A stretch of 64,000 bases of DNA, taken from NCBI RefSeq assembly GCF_000421405.1, contig NZ_ATWY01000015.1:48854-112853 (forward strand). The letters run 5' to 3'. This stretch comes from Butyrivibrio sp. NC2007. GTDB taxonomy: Bacteria > Bacillota > Clostridia > Lachnospirales > Lachnospiraceae. The stretch's first letter is position 1; every line of letters starts with the position of its first letter. The translations under genes were made by a program, and so were the position numbers. The notes under the pieces were generated by a model. That model searched no databases and was not told the DNA's origin. It saw only the letters and a list, made by a program, of their open reading frames with translations. Positions 1-8,548 of the stretch are shown piece by piece.

Positions 1-1
1 C

Positions 2-2470
2 AAGCTCGTATCAACAGATTCAAACCGTATCCCGGTTACAGGGGACATGATTCCCGAGCTCCTCTCAAAGGCCTTTGTTGCCATTGAGGACGAGAGATTC
101 TATGAGCACAACGGTATTGATATCCAGGGTATCATCCGTGCAGGTTATGTAGGTATCACAACCCGTGATTTCTCACAGGGTGCTTCTACCATTACCCAGC
201 AGCTCTTAAAGAACAGCGTATTCTCCGGATGGACAGACGAGACATTTCTGCAGAGTGTAAAGCGTAAGATTCAGGAGCAGTACCTGGCCGTTCAGCTTGA
301 GAAGAGAATGTCCAAGGAGGATATCCTTCTCAACTACATGAACACCATCAACCTTGGCCAGAACACACTGGGTGTACAGGCTGCATCACTTAGATATTTC
401 AACAAGCCTGTTTCAGACCTTAACCTTTCAGAGTGCGCAGTAATTGCTGCCATCACTCAGAATCCGAGCAGGTTTAACCCCATCACCCATCCCGAAAAGA
501 ACGCCGAGCGTCGTACCAAGGTCCTTAACAACATGCTCAAGCACAAGTTCATCACCCAGATTGAGTATGACACTGCTCTTGCAGATGATGTATATTCAAG
601 GATCCAGAACGTCAACCAGGAGACCGGCGGAGATTCCACCATCAACTCCTACTTTGTAGATGCTCTTACCAACGACGTTATCGATGATCTTATTGCAGCA
701 GGTTACAACGAGACTCAGGCCTACACCCTTCTCTACAGTGGCGGTCTTAAGATTTATTCGACACAGGATCCGGACATCCAGAGAATCTGTGATTCCGTAT
801 TCCAGGATGAGAGTAATTACCCCGAAGGCACCAAGTACCTTCTTGCTTACGAGCTTTCAGTACAGGCTCCTGACGGAACCGTGACCAATCACAGCAGTGA
901 GATGTTCCAGTCATACTTTAAGCAGCAAAAGAGCTCTTTTAACATGATCTATGACTCCCATGAGTCAGCAGAAGCTGCTATTGAGGAATACAAGTCCGTA
1001 GTCATGAACGAAGGCGACGAGGTTCTGGGCGAGAAGATCACCCTGACTCCTCAGCCACAGGTTTCAATCACTGTTGAGGAACAGTCCACAGGTTATATCG
1101 TAGCCATGGTAGGCGGACGTGGTCAAAAGACTGCCAGCCGTACCCTCAACCGTGCTACCGACTCCTACCGTCAGCCGGGTTCAACCTACAAGGTTCTTTC
1201 AACCTATGCTCCCGGTATCGACAGCGCAGGACTTACTCTTGCTACAGTATTTAATGATGCTCCGTTTGCCTACGCCAACGGAACGCTTGTTAGAAACTGG
1301 TGGGGTTCATCCTACAGAGGCCTTAACACAGTAAGATCAGCCATCAGGGATTCCATGAACGTAATCGCAGTTGAAGCCCTTACGCTCATTACTCCTCAGC
1401 TTGGTTTTGATTACCTTAAGAACTTCGGATTCACGACCCTTGTAGAAAAAGAAGAGATCAACGGACAGATCTTCTCCGATATCCAGCAGTCAACGGCTCT
1501 GGGCGGACTTACCAAGGGTGTTAAGAACTTTGAGCTGAATGCAGCTTATGCTTCTATCGCCAACGGCGGTGTATACATCAAGCCCAAGCTCTACACCAAG
1601 ATTGTTGATCACGACGGAAATGTTATTTTAGATAATACCTTGCCTGAATCAAAGCGTGTTTTAAAAGAGACAACCGCTTTCCTTCTGACAAGTGCAATGC
1701 AGGACGTTGTCACCAGTGGTACCGGTGGTTCTGTAAACTTCGGAACCACAGCCATTGCAGGTAAGACAGGTACAACCTCAGACTACAACGACGTTTGGTT
1801 TGCTGGTTACACTAACTACTACACAGCAACAACCTGGGCAGGTTATGACAACAACGCCAAGATGACTGTTTCAGCAGAGAAGAACCTTGCAAAGACCATG
1901 TGGAGAAAGGTTATGGAGCAGGTTCACAAGGACCTTCCTTATTCCTCATTCACCACTCCAAGCGGAATCGTATCCGCCACAGTTTGTGCAAGATCTGGAA
2001 AACAGCCTATAGCAGGCCTTTGCGACGGAACTCTCATCTCCGAGTACTTTGAGGAAGGTACAGTTCCAACAGAGAGCTGCGATGTACACTACGGCGGAAC
2101 AATATGTGCTCTCGACGGACTTCCTGCTACAGAGCAGTGTCCTTTCAAGGCACAGGGCGTATTTGAACTTACACCTGAAGTTCCACCGGCACTTCAGTCA
2201 GGCTTTGTAAACTACACGCCGGGTAATTCGGCATATACAACTACTACCAATGAAAACGGAGAAACCGTTATGGTGCTAAACCAGTGTCGTCACACTCCCG
2301 AATACATGCAGCAGGAGGGCATCGAAGGCATCATCCAGGGCGAGAGGCAACTTCTCCAGGACGCAGCTGCCGCAGCAGCTGCTGCAGCAGGCGAAGGTGC
2401 TCCGGCGGAACAGCCGGCTCAGGAGACCGTGGTTGACCAGGTTCCGGAGAACGTAGCAGCAGGCAATTAA
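2..2470 (+). CDS. Class A penicillin-binding protein (transglycosylase/transpeptidase), 5' partial
   Basis: Bifunctional peptidoglycan synthase that polymerises lipid II and cross-links stem peptides on the outer face of the membrane. The frame is open to the left edge, so the N-terminal cytoplasmic tail and membrane anchor lie outside the window; the ATG at 47 is internal. The GT51 glycosyltransferase signature EDERFYEHNGID appears at once, followed by the QGASTITQQL motif. The transpeptidase domain has all three active-site boxes: STYK (nucleophile Ser), SMN and KTGT. The C-terminus has a Cys-containing extension and an alanine/acid-rich tail (AAAAAAAAAGEGAPAEQPAQ) typical of Firmicute PBP1a proteins. 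A strong terminator follows 3 bp after the stop. Domain assignment is certain; which PBP paralogue it is cannot be told. Confidence 0.95.
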   Translation, partial: KLVSTDSNRIPVTGDMIPELLSKAFVAIEDERFYEHNGIDIQGIIRAGYVGITTRDFSQGASTITQQLLKNSVFSGWTDETFLQSVKRKIQEQYLAVQLEKRMSKEDILLNYMNTINLGQNTLGVQAASLRYFNKPVSDLNLSECAVIAAITQNPSRFNPITHPEKNAERRTKVLNNMLKHKFITQIEYDTALADDVYSRIQNVNQETGGDSTINSYFVDALTNDVIDDLIAAGYNETQAYTLLYSGGLKIYSTQDPDIQRICDSVFQDESNYPEGTKYLLAYELSVQAPDGTVTNHSSEMFQSYFKQQKSSFNMIYDSHESAEAAIEEYKSVVMNEGDEVLGEKITLTPQPQVSITVEEQSTGYIVAMVGGRGQKTASRTLNRATDSYRQPGSTYKVLSTYAPGIDSAGLTLATVFNDAPFAYANGTLVRNWWGSSYRGLNTVRSAIRDSMNVIAVEALTLITPQLGFDYLKNFGFTTLVEKEEINGQIFSDIQQSTALGGLTKGVKNFELNAAYASIANGGVYIKPKLYTKIVDHDGNVILDNTLPESKRVLKETTAFLLTSAMQDVVTSGTGGSVNFGTTAIAGKTGTTSDYNDVWFAGYTNYYTATTWAGYDNNAKMTVSAEKNLAKTMWRKVMEQVHKDLPYSSFTTPSGIVSATVCARSGKQPIAGLCDGTLISEYFEEGTVPTESCDVHYGGTICALDGLPATEQCPFKAQGVFELTPEVPPALQSGFVNYTPGNSAYTTTTNENGETVMVLNQCRHTPEYMQQEGIEGIIQGERQLLQDAAAAAAAAAGEGAPAEQPAQETVVDQVPENVAAGN

Positions 2471-2473
2471 AAT

Positions 2474-2507
2474 AAAGACCAAGGGAAACAATTCCCTTGG
2501 TCTTTTT
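2474..2507 (+). terminator. Rho-independent terminator of the PBP gene
   Basis: A 14-bp perfect stem (AAAGACCAAGGGAA paired with TTCCCTTGGTCTTT) closes a 4-nt loop and runs into a T tract, directly after the stop codon. Confidence 0.93.
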
Positions 2508-2520
2508 ATGAAATCAGAGA

Positions 2521-2659
2521 AGTGAGTCACTGGGGATGGTTCAGTTTGGCGTGAGTCAGCGGGGACGTTTCAGTTTGACTCATTTTGCGAATCAAAATGA
2601 GTCAAACTGAAACGTCCCCGCTGACTCACGCCAAACCGAACCGTCCCCCTGACTTACTT
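2521..2659. repeat. Long near-perfect palindrome, MITE/REP-like element
   Basis: Two arms of about 67 nt (2521-2587 and 2593-2659) face each other across a 5-nt loop. The inner 44 bp pair perfectly; the outer part has a few mismatches and a one-base slip. Within each arm the word GTGAGTCA(G)CGGGGA or close variants occur twice. The element lies between the PBP terminator and the MATE stop codon, 3 bp from the latter. Palindromes with GGGGACGGTTC-type words are known in Clostridia as non-autonomous elements mobilised by REP-associated tyrosine (Y1) transposases; that link is inference here, as no such transposase is in the window. Confidence 0.8.
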
Positions 2660-2662
2660 TTC

Positions 2663-4021
2663 TTAGATAATCTTATGTTTCCGAATAAAAATATTGTAGT
2701 ACACCAAATACAGCATCGATGTCACAGCCCACGTAATGGGGTAGCTCATCTCCACCATCTCCAGTGTTCTGTTCATCGGGAACGCAAACAGTATCCACAA
2801 AACCCTGAGGACACATACACCACTCATGGTAATGATCATCGGGAAAAGAGCATCTCCCATGCCCCTTAGAACTCCCGAGAAAATCTCAACACCGATGTAT
2901 ATCACGTAAAACGGAGCCAGAAATCTTATCATCTGGAACCCGATCCTGATAACCTCTTCATTCTTAACAAATATCCTTAATATAAACTCCCCAAACACGC
3001 ACAGGAAAGTACTCAGCGGAATCGTCAATATCAATGCTATAAGAGCGCCTTCTCTTGCAGATCTTCTGACTCTGTCATAGCGTCCTACACCGTAGTTTTG
3101 TCCAGCAAAGGTTGTCACGGCAGTTCCCAGAGAATTCATGGTCATCCAGAAGAGCACGTCGATCTTGCCATACGCTGCCCAGGCGCTGGTTGCGTCTTTT
3201 CCAAAGCCGTTTATGGCCGCCTGGATAAGAATGTTTGAAAGGGTGTACATGGTCGACTGAAGCCCTGCAGGAATTCCTATACGGACTATCTTTCCAAGGA
3301 GCTGTCCGTCAAACCTGATCTTTGTAAGGGTAAGCCTGTAGGAATCCTCACTCCTTGCGAGCATCGCCATAACCAGAACAGCGCTGATGAGCTGACTTAG
3401 GATCGTAGCGACAGCCACACCCGTAACGCCGTATACATCACCTCTTTTACCAAATCCAAGTCCTATAACAAACAAAAGGTCCAGAATGATATTAAAGAAA
3501 CTACTGATAACCAGGATGATAAGTGGTCTCTTGGAGTCTCCCACCGCCCTTAATATTCCGGCGCCCATGTTATAAACAAGGTTCGGGATCATTCCAAGGA
3601 AGTATATGCGCAGATAGATGATAGAAGCCGCTTCCTGCTCGATGGGCGTGTTCATGGTCCTGATTATCCAGGGCGATGCCAAAACGCCGATCAGGGTGAT
3701 CACAAGCCCTCCTGCCATAGCCAGCGCGATTGAAGTATGAACCGCCTTCTCTACCTCTTCTTTTCTGGCAGCGCCGTAGTACTGTGAAATTACTACCGCC
3801 GCGCCGGAGGAAAGTCCCATAAAAAAGCCGACGAACAGATTGACTATCATGGCCGCCGATCCGCCTACAGCTCCCAGAGCATCGCTGCTTACTGCCCTTG
3901 AGACAATGACCGCGTCTATTGTATTGTAAAACTGTTGAAAAAAGGCCCCCAGAAGAAGTGCAAAGAAATACGAGAGCATGTTCTTCCAAATGGGTCCTTC
4001 GATAATGTTGTTATTCTTCAT
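2663..4021 (-). CDS. MATE family efflux transporter
   Basis: A 452-residue integral membrane protein of the multidrug and toxic compound extrusion family, which exports cationic compounds in exchange for Na+ or H+. It has twelve predicted hydrophobic segments in two similar halves, and the N-terminal half shows the typical GPIWKNMLSYFFALLLG start and the QFYNTIDAVIV segment of NorM/DinF-like clostridial members. Its length matches the family. It is transcribed divergently from the ECF transporter at 4134, with a TATAAT on the minus strand at 4053-4058. The nearest Shine-Dalgarno-like GAGGAG lies unusually far (about 18 nt) from the ATG, so translation may be weak or the start slightly different. 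Substrate unknown. Confidence 0.92.
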   Translation of the reverse strand: MKNNNIIEGPIWKNMLSYFFALLLGAFFQQFYNTIDAVIVSRAVSSDALGAVGGSAAMIVNLFVGFFMGLSSGAAVVISQYYGAARKEEVEKAVHTSIALAMAGGLVITLIGVLASPWIIRTMNTPIEQEAASIIYLRIYFLGMIPNLVYNMGAGILRAVGDSKRPLIILVISSFFNIILDLLFVIGLGFGKRGDVYGVTGVAVATILSQLISAVLVMAMLARSEDSYRLTLTKIRFDGQLLGKIVRIGIPAGLQSTMYTLSNILIQAAINGFGKDATSAWAAYGKIDVLFWMTMNSLGTAVTTFAGQNYGVGRYDRVRRSAREGALIALILTIPLSTFLCVFGEFILRIFVKNEEVIRIGFQMIRFLAPFYVIYIGVEIFSGVLRGMGDALFPMIITMSGVCVLRVLWILFAFPMNRTLEMVEMSYPITWAVTSMLYLVYYNIFIRKHKII

Positions 4022-4052
4022 GTTTTTTTCTATTTCTAACTCCTCGCTAACC

Positions 4053-4100
4053 TATTATACGAAAATACCTATAAAAGTAAATAACATTTTGTTGTATAAT
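4053..4100. promoter_or_regulatory. Divergent promoter region, MATE / ECF operon
   Basis: TATAAT occurs on the minus strand at 4053-4058 and on the plus strand at 4095-4100, pointing at the MATE and ECF genes respectively. The -35 boxes are weak on both strands. Assignment rests on position and the two perfect -10 hexamers. Confidence 0.5.
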
Positions 4101-4133
4101 AATTTTATATTGTGATACCAAGGAGGAAATTGT

Positions 4134-4685
4134 ATGAGGAAATTCACTGTTAAAACAATTGTTGCAATTGCCATTGGCGCAGCTCTCTTCTTTGTTCTCG
4201 GAAGATTTGTTGCAATTCCAAGCCCGGTGCCGAACACTAACATTTCAATCCAGTACGGACTTCTGGCATTCATCGCCGCTGTATTCGGACCTCTTGCAGG
4301 TGCTCTTGCGGGACTTATCGGACACTTCTTTATCGACTTCAGCTTTGGCTGGGGCGTATGGTGGAGCTGGGTTATCGCTTCCGCAGCATTTGGCTGCCTC
4401 ATGGGAATCTTCAGTAGCAAGCTCAAAGTTGACGAAGGCGAGTTCGGTGTAAAGGGAATCATCACCTTCAACGTAGCGCAGGCTATTTCTCATGCGCTTG
4501 CCTGGATCGGCATTGCTCCATGTCTTGATATTCTCATGTTCCAGGAGCCTGTAAACAAGGTATTCCTTCAGGGTGTTACAGGTGCTATCATCAACATCAT
4601 CACAACAGCTATCGTAGGCACACTTCTTTGCATCGCTTATTCCAAGACCATTCCTAAGAAGGGTAGCTTAAAGGAAGAAAATTGA
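4134..4685 (+). CDS. ECF transporter substrate-binding S component (UPF0397 type)
   Basis: A 183-residue, five-to-six-helix membrane protein of the UPF0397 family, the substrate-capturing subunit of a group II energy-coupling factor transporter. Family signatures visible are IAIGAALFFVLGRFVAIPSP, the NTNISIQY segment, GPLAGALAGLIGHFFID and WWSWVIASAAFG. AGGAGG sits 7 nt before the ATG. The stop overlaps the TTG start of the fused ATPase gene, and a T component follows, so a whole importer is encoded. The vitamin or metabolite carried by UPF0397 proteins is not firmly established; no riboswitch precedes the gene that would reveal it. Confidence 0.9.
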   Translation: MRKFTVKTIVAIAIGAALFFVLGRFVAIPSPVPNTNISIQYGLLAFIAAVFGPLAGALAGLIGHFFIDFSFGWGVWWSWVIASAAFGCLMGIFSSKLKVDEGEFGVKGIITFNVAQAISHALAWIGIAPCLDILMFQEPVNKVFLQGVTGAIINIITTAIVGTLLCIAYSKTIPKKGSLKEEN

Positions 4686-6400
4686 GTAAGACTATCATTG
4701 AATTTAAAGAACTGGGATTTCAGTATAGAGCGCAGGCAAACCCTACGCTCTATAATATTAATCTGAAGATTGAAAAAGGCGAAAAGGTTCTCATCGCAGG
4801 TCCTTCCGGTTGCGGAAAGTCCACCATGGCAAACCTGATAAACGGCCTTATTCCCTTCTCCTACAAAGGCGAGATCACAGGATCTCTTCTTATCGACGGC
4901 AAAGAGTCAAGGGATATGTCACTGTTTGATATCTCCCACATCGTGGGCACGGTACTTCAGGACAGCGACGCACAGTTTGTAGGCATGACCGTTGCCGAGG
5001 ATCTGGCTTTTGCCCTTGAGAACGACTGTATCGAACAGGGCGCCATGAAGGACAGGGTAAAAGAGATTGCGGATATCCTAAACCTTAAGGCAGTCCTAAG
5101 GCATGCTCCCTTCGAGCTCTCCGGCGGACAAAAGCAGCGCGTATCTGTAGGCGGTGTAATGGTAAGTGACGTGGATCTGTTTCTCTTTGATGAGCCACTT
5201 GCAAACCTTGACCCCAAGACCGGCAAACAGGCCATTGAACTCATCGACGATCTCCAAAAGAGAACCGGAGCAGCCGTCATCATCATCGAGCACCGTATAG
5301 AAGATGTCCTCCACAGGCCCATCGACAGAGTCGTTCTGATGAATGAGGGGCGCATTGTCTCCGACACTTCTCCCGATGAGCTTCTGTCCAGCAAACGCCT
5401 TGCAGACTGCGGAGTCAGGGAGCCTCTGTATCTTACCGCGCTTAAATATGCAGGAATAGAGATATCCCCTGATATTCATCCTTCATCTCTGACAGGACTC
5501 ACTCTGTCAGACGATCACAAGGAAAAGGTAAGAGATTTCTTCAATCAGAATCAGGCAAAAGAGAAGTCTTCCACCTCTGATAAACTGCTGGAGGTAGCCG
5601 ACTTGTCTTTTACCTATGAAAAGACAAATAAGCGGACCCTGAATGATATATCCGTCAGCATAAATAAAGGGGAAATGGTAGCCATCGTAGGCACCAACGG
5701 CGCCGGAAAGTCCACCTTCTCCAAGGTCATCTGCGGTATGGAAACCCAGGACCACGGAACCATAATGTTTGACGGCCTGGATTTTGCCACTCTTTCCATT
5801 AAAGAGCGCGCCGAGCATGTGGGCTATGTAATGCAAAATCCCAATCAGATGATCTCCAACGTCATGATCTTCGATGAAGTTGCCATGGGTCTTAGGCTCA
5901 GAGGCGTTCCGGAAGACGAAGTTAAGACAAGAGTAGAAAAGGCTCTTGATATCTGCGGACTTTATAAGATGCGCAACTGGCCGATTTCAGCGCTCAGCTA
6001 CGGCCAGAAAAAGAGAGTTACCATCTGCTCCATTCTTGTCCTTGAACCCGACATGATGATCCTGGACGAGCCAACAGCCGGACAGGATTACAGAAATTAC
6101 ACCAAGATCATGGAGTTCTTAAAGGGACTAAACGAAAGAGGCATCACCATTGTCATGATCACTCACGACATGCACCTTATGTTGGAATATGCGGACAGGA
6201 GCATTGTCTTTTCAGATGGACGTATAATTGCCGATATGAGCTGCGCCGAGGTCCTGACAAACAAAGATATTGTAGACAGAGCAAGCCTTAAAGAGACAAG
6301 CCTTTATCATCTTGCAGGAAGCTGTGATATCAGTGACGGAACCGGCTTTGTCCAGAGTTTTATTTATTACGAGAGAAAGAACGTAAGAAAGCATGAATAA
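4682..6400 (+). CDS. ECF transporter ATPase, two fused ABC domains (YkoD-like)
   Basis: A 572-residue protein joining both energy-coupling ATPases (A and A') in one chain. Domain 1 (about residues 1-290) has Walker A GPSGCGKST, signature LSGGQKQR and Walker B LFLFDEP; domain 2 (about 300-560) has GTNGAGKST, the altered signature LSYGQKKR and MMILDEP. The start is a TTG (4682-4684) inside TTGA, overlapping the S-component stop, with AAGGA six bases before it: translational coupling. The end overlaps the T component by 8 bp. The fused architecture with a UPF0397 S gene is common in Firmicutes. Confidence 0.95.
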   Translation: MSKTIIEFKELGFQYRAQANPTLYNINLKIEKGEKVLIAGPSGCGKSTMANLINGLIPFSYKGEITGSLLIDGKESRDMSLFDISHIVGTVLQDSDAQFVGMTVAEDLAFALENDCIEQGAMKDRVKEIADILNLKAVLRHAPFELSGGQKQRVSVGGVMVSDVDLFLFDEPLANLDPKTGKQAIELIDDLQKRTGAAVIIIEHRIEDVLHRPIDRVVLMNEGRIVSDTSPDELLSSKRLADCGVREPLYLTALKYAGIEISPDIHPSSLTGLTLSDDHKEKVRDFFNQNQAKEKSSTSDKLLEVADLSFTYEKTNKRTLNDISVSINKGEMVAIVGTNGAGKSTFSKVICGMETQDHGTIMFDGLDFATLSIKERAEHVGYVMQNPNQMISNVMIFDEVAMGLRLRGVPEDEVKTRVEKALDICGLYKMRNWPISALSYGQKKRVTICSILVLEPDMMILDEPTAGQDYRNYTKIMEFLKGLNERGITIVMITHDMHLMLEYADRSIVFSDGRIIADMSCAEVLTNKDIVDRASLKETSLYHLAGSCDISDGTGFVQSFIYYERKNVRKHE

Positions 6401-7220
6401 TCTCTTTAACTATATTGAAAAAGAATCTCCGATACATAACCTAACGGGCGCAACGAAGCTTGTGTGTCTGCTGCTCTGGAGCCTTGCTGCCATGACGACT
6501 TACGACACCAGGCTACTTGTGGTGCTGGCAGTTCTTGGAATAGCTCTTTTCCCTGTCGGTAAGATCGGGATAAAAGACGTATCCTTCATGCTGTGGTTTA
6601 CTCTTGTATTTCTGGTACTGAACACCGTTTTGGTATATGTGTTCTCACCTCAGCATGGCACAACTGTTTACGGCACCTGTACTTATTTATTCGGGCTCAC
6701 CGGACACTTTGCACCGACAGCCGAACAGCTCTTTTTCCAGTTCAACTATATACTTAAATACTTTGCGACGATCCCCTTCGTGCTTCTATTCGTCTGCACA
6801 ACAAACCCAAGCGAATTCGCCGCTTCCCTGAATAAGATCGGAGTCAGCTACTCCGTGTCCTACTCAGTTGCACTGGCTCTTCGCTACATACCTGACATTC
6901 AGAAGCAGTATCACGAGATCAGTCAGGCTTCGCAGGCAAGGGGCGTTGAGCTCAGCAAAAAGGCATCTCTGGTTAAACGCCTTAAATCAGCTTCCGCCAT
7001 CCTTATTCCTCTTATTCTGAGCAGTATGGACAGGATCGAGATCATATCAAATGCCATGGAGCTGAGGTGCTTTGGTAAAAATAAGAAAAGAACCTGGTAT
7101 ATGGCCCAGAAATTTAAGCCGCTGGATTATCTCTGCATCATCGTGTGCGCGCTCCTATTTGCGACTTCTATCGCTCTTACGGCCATAAACGGAAGCAGGT
7201 TCTATAATCCCTTTATTTGA
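6393..7220 (+). CDS. ECF transporter T component (EcfT/CbiQ-like)
   Basis: A 275-residue transmembrane coupling protein that links the fused ATPase to the S component. Hydrophobic segments occupy about residues 20-75 and 105-135 and the C-terminus. The cytosolic coupling helices carry the diagnostic Ala-Arg-Gly motif (SQASQARGVEL) and a second motif around NAMELRCFG, which insert in the ATPase grooves in known ECF structures. It overlaps the ATPase gene by 8 bp and ends the operon before the bidirectional terminator. Confidence 0.93.
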   Translation: MNNLFNYIEKESPIHNLTGATKLVCLLLWSLAAMTTYDTRLLVVLAVLGIALFPVGKIGIKDVSFMLWFTLVFLVLNTVLVYVFSPQHGTTVYGTCTYLFGLTGHFAPTAEQLFFQFNYILKYFATIPFVLLFVCTTNPSEFAASLNKIGVSYSVSYSVALALRYIPDIQKQYHEISQASQARGVELSKKASLVKRLKSASAILIPLILSSMDRIEIISNAMELRCFGKNKKRTWYMAQKFKPLDYLCIIVCALLFATSIALTAINGSRFYNPFI

Positions 7221-7235
7221 ATCATTTTAGGAAAT

Positions 7236-7274
7236 AAAAAAGGCGCTTCATGATAATTCATGAAACGCCTTTTT
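7236..7274. terminator. Bidirectional terminator between ECF operon and tRNA cluster
   Basis: The stem AAAAAGGCG(c)TTCATGA / TCATGAAACGCCTTTTT around a TAAT loop has A and T tracts on both sides, so it can end both the plus-strand ECF transcript and the minus-strand tRNA transcript. Confidence 0.9.
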
Positions 7275-7276
7275 CG

Positions 7277-7356
<80 letters not shown>

Positions 7357-7398
7357 ATAAACAACAAAATCCCTACTCTCTAAAGAATAGGGATCGAA

Positions 7399-7471
7399 TG
7401 AGACACGGGGGATTCGAACCCCCGACAACTTGATTAAAAGTCAAGTGCTCTACCACCTGAGCTAGTATCCC
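7399..7471 (-). tRNA. tRNA-Lys (anticodon TTT)
   Basis: Acceptor GGGATAC/GTGTCTC, anticodon stem CTTGA/TCAAG with loop CTTTTAA, T loop GTTCGAATC. Sixth gene of the cluster; CCA is not encoded. Confidence 0.97.
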
Positions 7472-7507
7472 ATATAAACAAAAATGCGGCTCAAAAAAGC
7501 TAGGAAA

Positions 7508-7579
7508 CTGGGCCAGCCGGATTCGAACCGTCGTATGCAGCAGTCAAAGTGCTGTGCCTTACCGCTTGGCGATGGCCCA
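7508..7579 (-). tRNA. tRNA-Gln (anticodon TTG)
   Basis: Acceptor TGGGCCA/TGGCCCA with discriminator G, anticodon stem CAGCA/TGCTG with loop CTTTGAC, T loop GTTCGAATC. The U1-A72 pair is characteristic of bacterial glutamine tRNAs. Fifth gene of the cluster. Confidence 0.97.
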
Positions 7580-7607
7580 TTATCAGCAGTAACTACTGTG
7601 AACTGAG

Positions 7608-7681
7608 GGTGGCTAGAGGGACTCGAACCCTCGGTCTCCAGAACCACAATCTGGCGCGTTAACCAACTACGCTATAGCCAC
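7608..7681 (-). tRNA. tRNA-His (anticodon GTG)
   Basis: Acceptor GTGGCTA/TAGCCAC with discriminator C, anticodon stem CCAGA/TCTGG with loop TTGTGGT. A G precedes position 1 and can serve as the encoded G-1 required by histidyl-tRNA synthetase. Fourth gene of the cluster. Confidence 0.97.
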
Positions 7682-7691
7682 CATATAAAAA

Positions 7692-7765
<74 letters not shown>

Positions 7766-7788
7766 ATGTGCTGTCACCTTTCGGTGAG

Positions 7789-7859
7789 AGCGGGTGATGG
7801 GAATCGAACCCACGTATCCAGCTTGGAAGGCTGGTGTTCTACCATTGAACTACACCCGC
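7789..7859 (-). tRNA. tRNA-Gly (anticodon TCC)
   Basis: Acceptor GCGGGTG/CACCCGC with discriminator T, anticodon stem CCAGC/GCTGG with loop CTTCCAA, T loop GTTCGATTC. Second gene of the cluster. Confidence 0.97.
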
Positions 7860-7892
7860 GTGTGTATTCAGTTGACGGCTTGATGGATTAAA

Positions 7893-7967
7893 TCGGGGTG
7901 ACAGGATTCGAACCTGCGACCCCCTGCTCCCAAAGCAGGTGCTCTAGCCAAGCTGAGCCACACCCCG
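7893..7967 (-). tRNA. tRNA-Pro (anticodon TGG)
   Basis: Acceptor CGGGGTG/CACCCCG, anticodon stem CCTGC/GCAGG with loop TTTGGGA, T loop GTTCGAATC. First gene of the cluster, about 40 nt downstream of the -10 box. Confidence 0.97.
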
Positions 7968-8006
7968 TTCTGCAAGCTTAACATCTTAAGCCGTAACGCA
8001 ATAGCT

Positions 8007-8036
8007 ATTATATAACGGTACGGAATTAGTTGTCAA
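8007..8036 (-). promoter_or_regulatory. Consensus sigma-70/A promoter of the tRNA cluster
   Basis: On the minus strand a perfect TTGACA (8031-8036) and perfect TATAAT (8007-8012) are separated by 18 bp, pointing into tRNA-Pro. Strength fits stable-RNA expression. Confidence 0.9.
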
Positions 8037-8049
8037 CACAATTTTTAAA

Positions 8050-8532
8050 TTAAAGATATTTTATTTCGAAAGCCACGTCCCCACTGTCTTTTAAGGTGAT
8101 CACAAGGTAGCTCGGACGCCTTCCTTCCTGTCTTGGATAGGATAAACTTCCGGGATTAAAGAGGTAAACACCGTCCACATATTTTGCAACGGGTTTATGT
8201 GTGTGGCCAAAAAATATCATGTCAGCCCCTCTGGAAATCCCCTCGGATTTAATGTTCTCCAGATCCATGGAAACCAGATAGTGATGGCCGTGAGTAGCAA
8301 AGCAGTGATGCCCGCCAAGGTCGAACTCTATCTCCCTCTTGAGGTCGGCAAAAAAGTCATTGTTTCCGGCAACGAAGTACACAGGGCAGTTTGCTGCAAG
8401 AGCAAATTTCCCCTCCGAGCCCTCAAAATCACCACAATGAATAATGCCATCCACCGGCTCTTCTATATCCAGCACATCATAAAAATTGTTGTCATGTCCG
8501 TGAGTATCACTCACCACCAAAATCTTCTGCAT
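8050..8532 (-). CDS. YfcE/MJ0936-type metallophosphoesterase
   Basis: A 160-residue cytosolic phosphodiesterase of the calcineurin-like superfamily with the complete two-metal site: SDTHGH near residue 8, GDFEG near 37, GNND near 56, ATHGHHY near 80 and GHTHKP near 110. Small members such as YfcE hydrolyse phosphodiester bonds in vitro, but a physiological substrate is not settled. It is the last gene of a minus-strand run with rdgB (16-bp gap), the amidase-like gene and the methyltransferase; the rdgB-phosphoesterase pairing is common in Firmicutes. Confidence 0.93.
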   Translation of the reverse strand: MQKILVVSDTHGHDNNFYDVLDIEEPVDGIIHCGDFEGSEGKFALAANCPVYFVAGNNDFFADLKREIEFDLGGHHCFATHGHHYLVSMDLENIKSEGISRGADMIFFGHTHKPVAKYVDGVYLFNPGSLSYPRQEGRRPSYLVITLKDSGDVAFEIKYL

Positions 8533-8548
8533 TAATTACCACCGCAAC

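Noticed and set aside
2585..2869. A 94-residue open frame starting in the palindrome
   Set aside because: It is antisense to the end of the MATE gene and its composition is low-complexity; no ribosome site.
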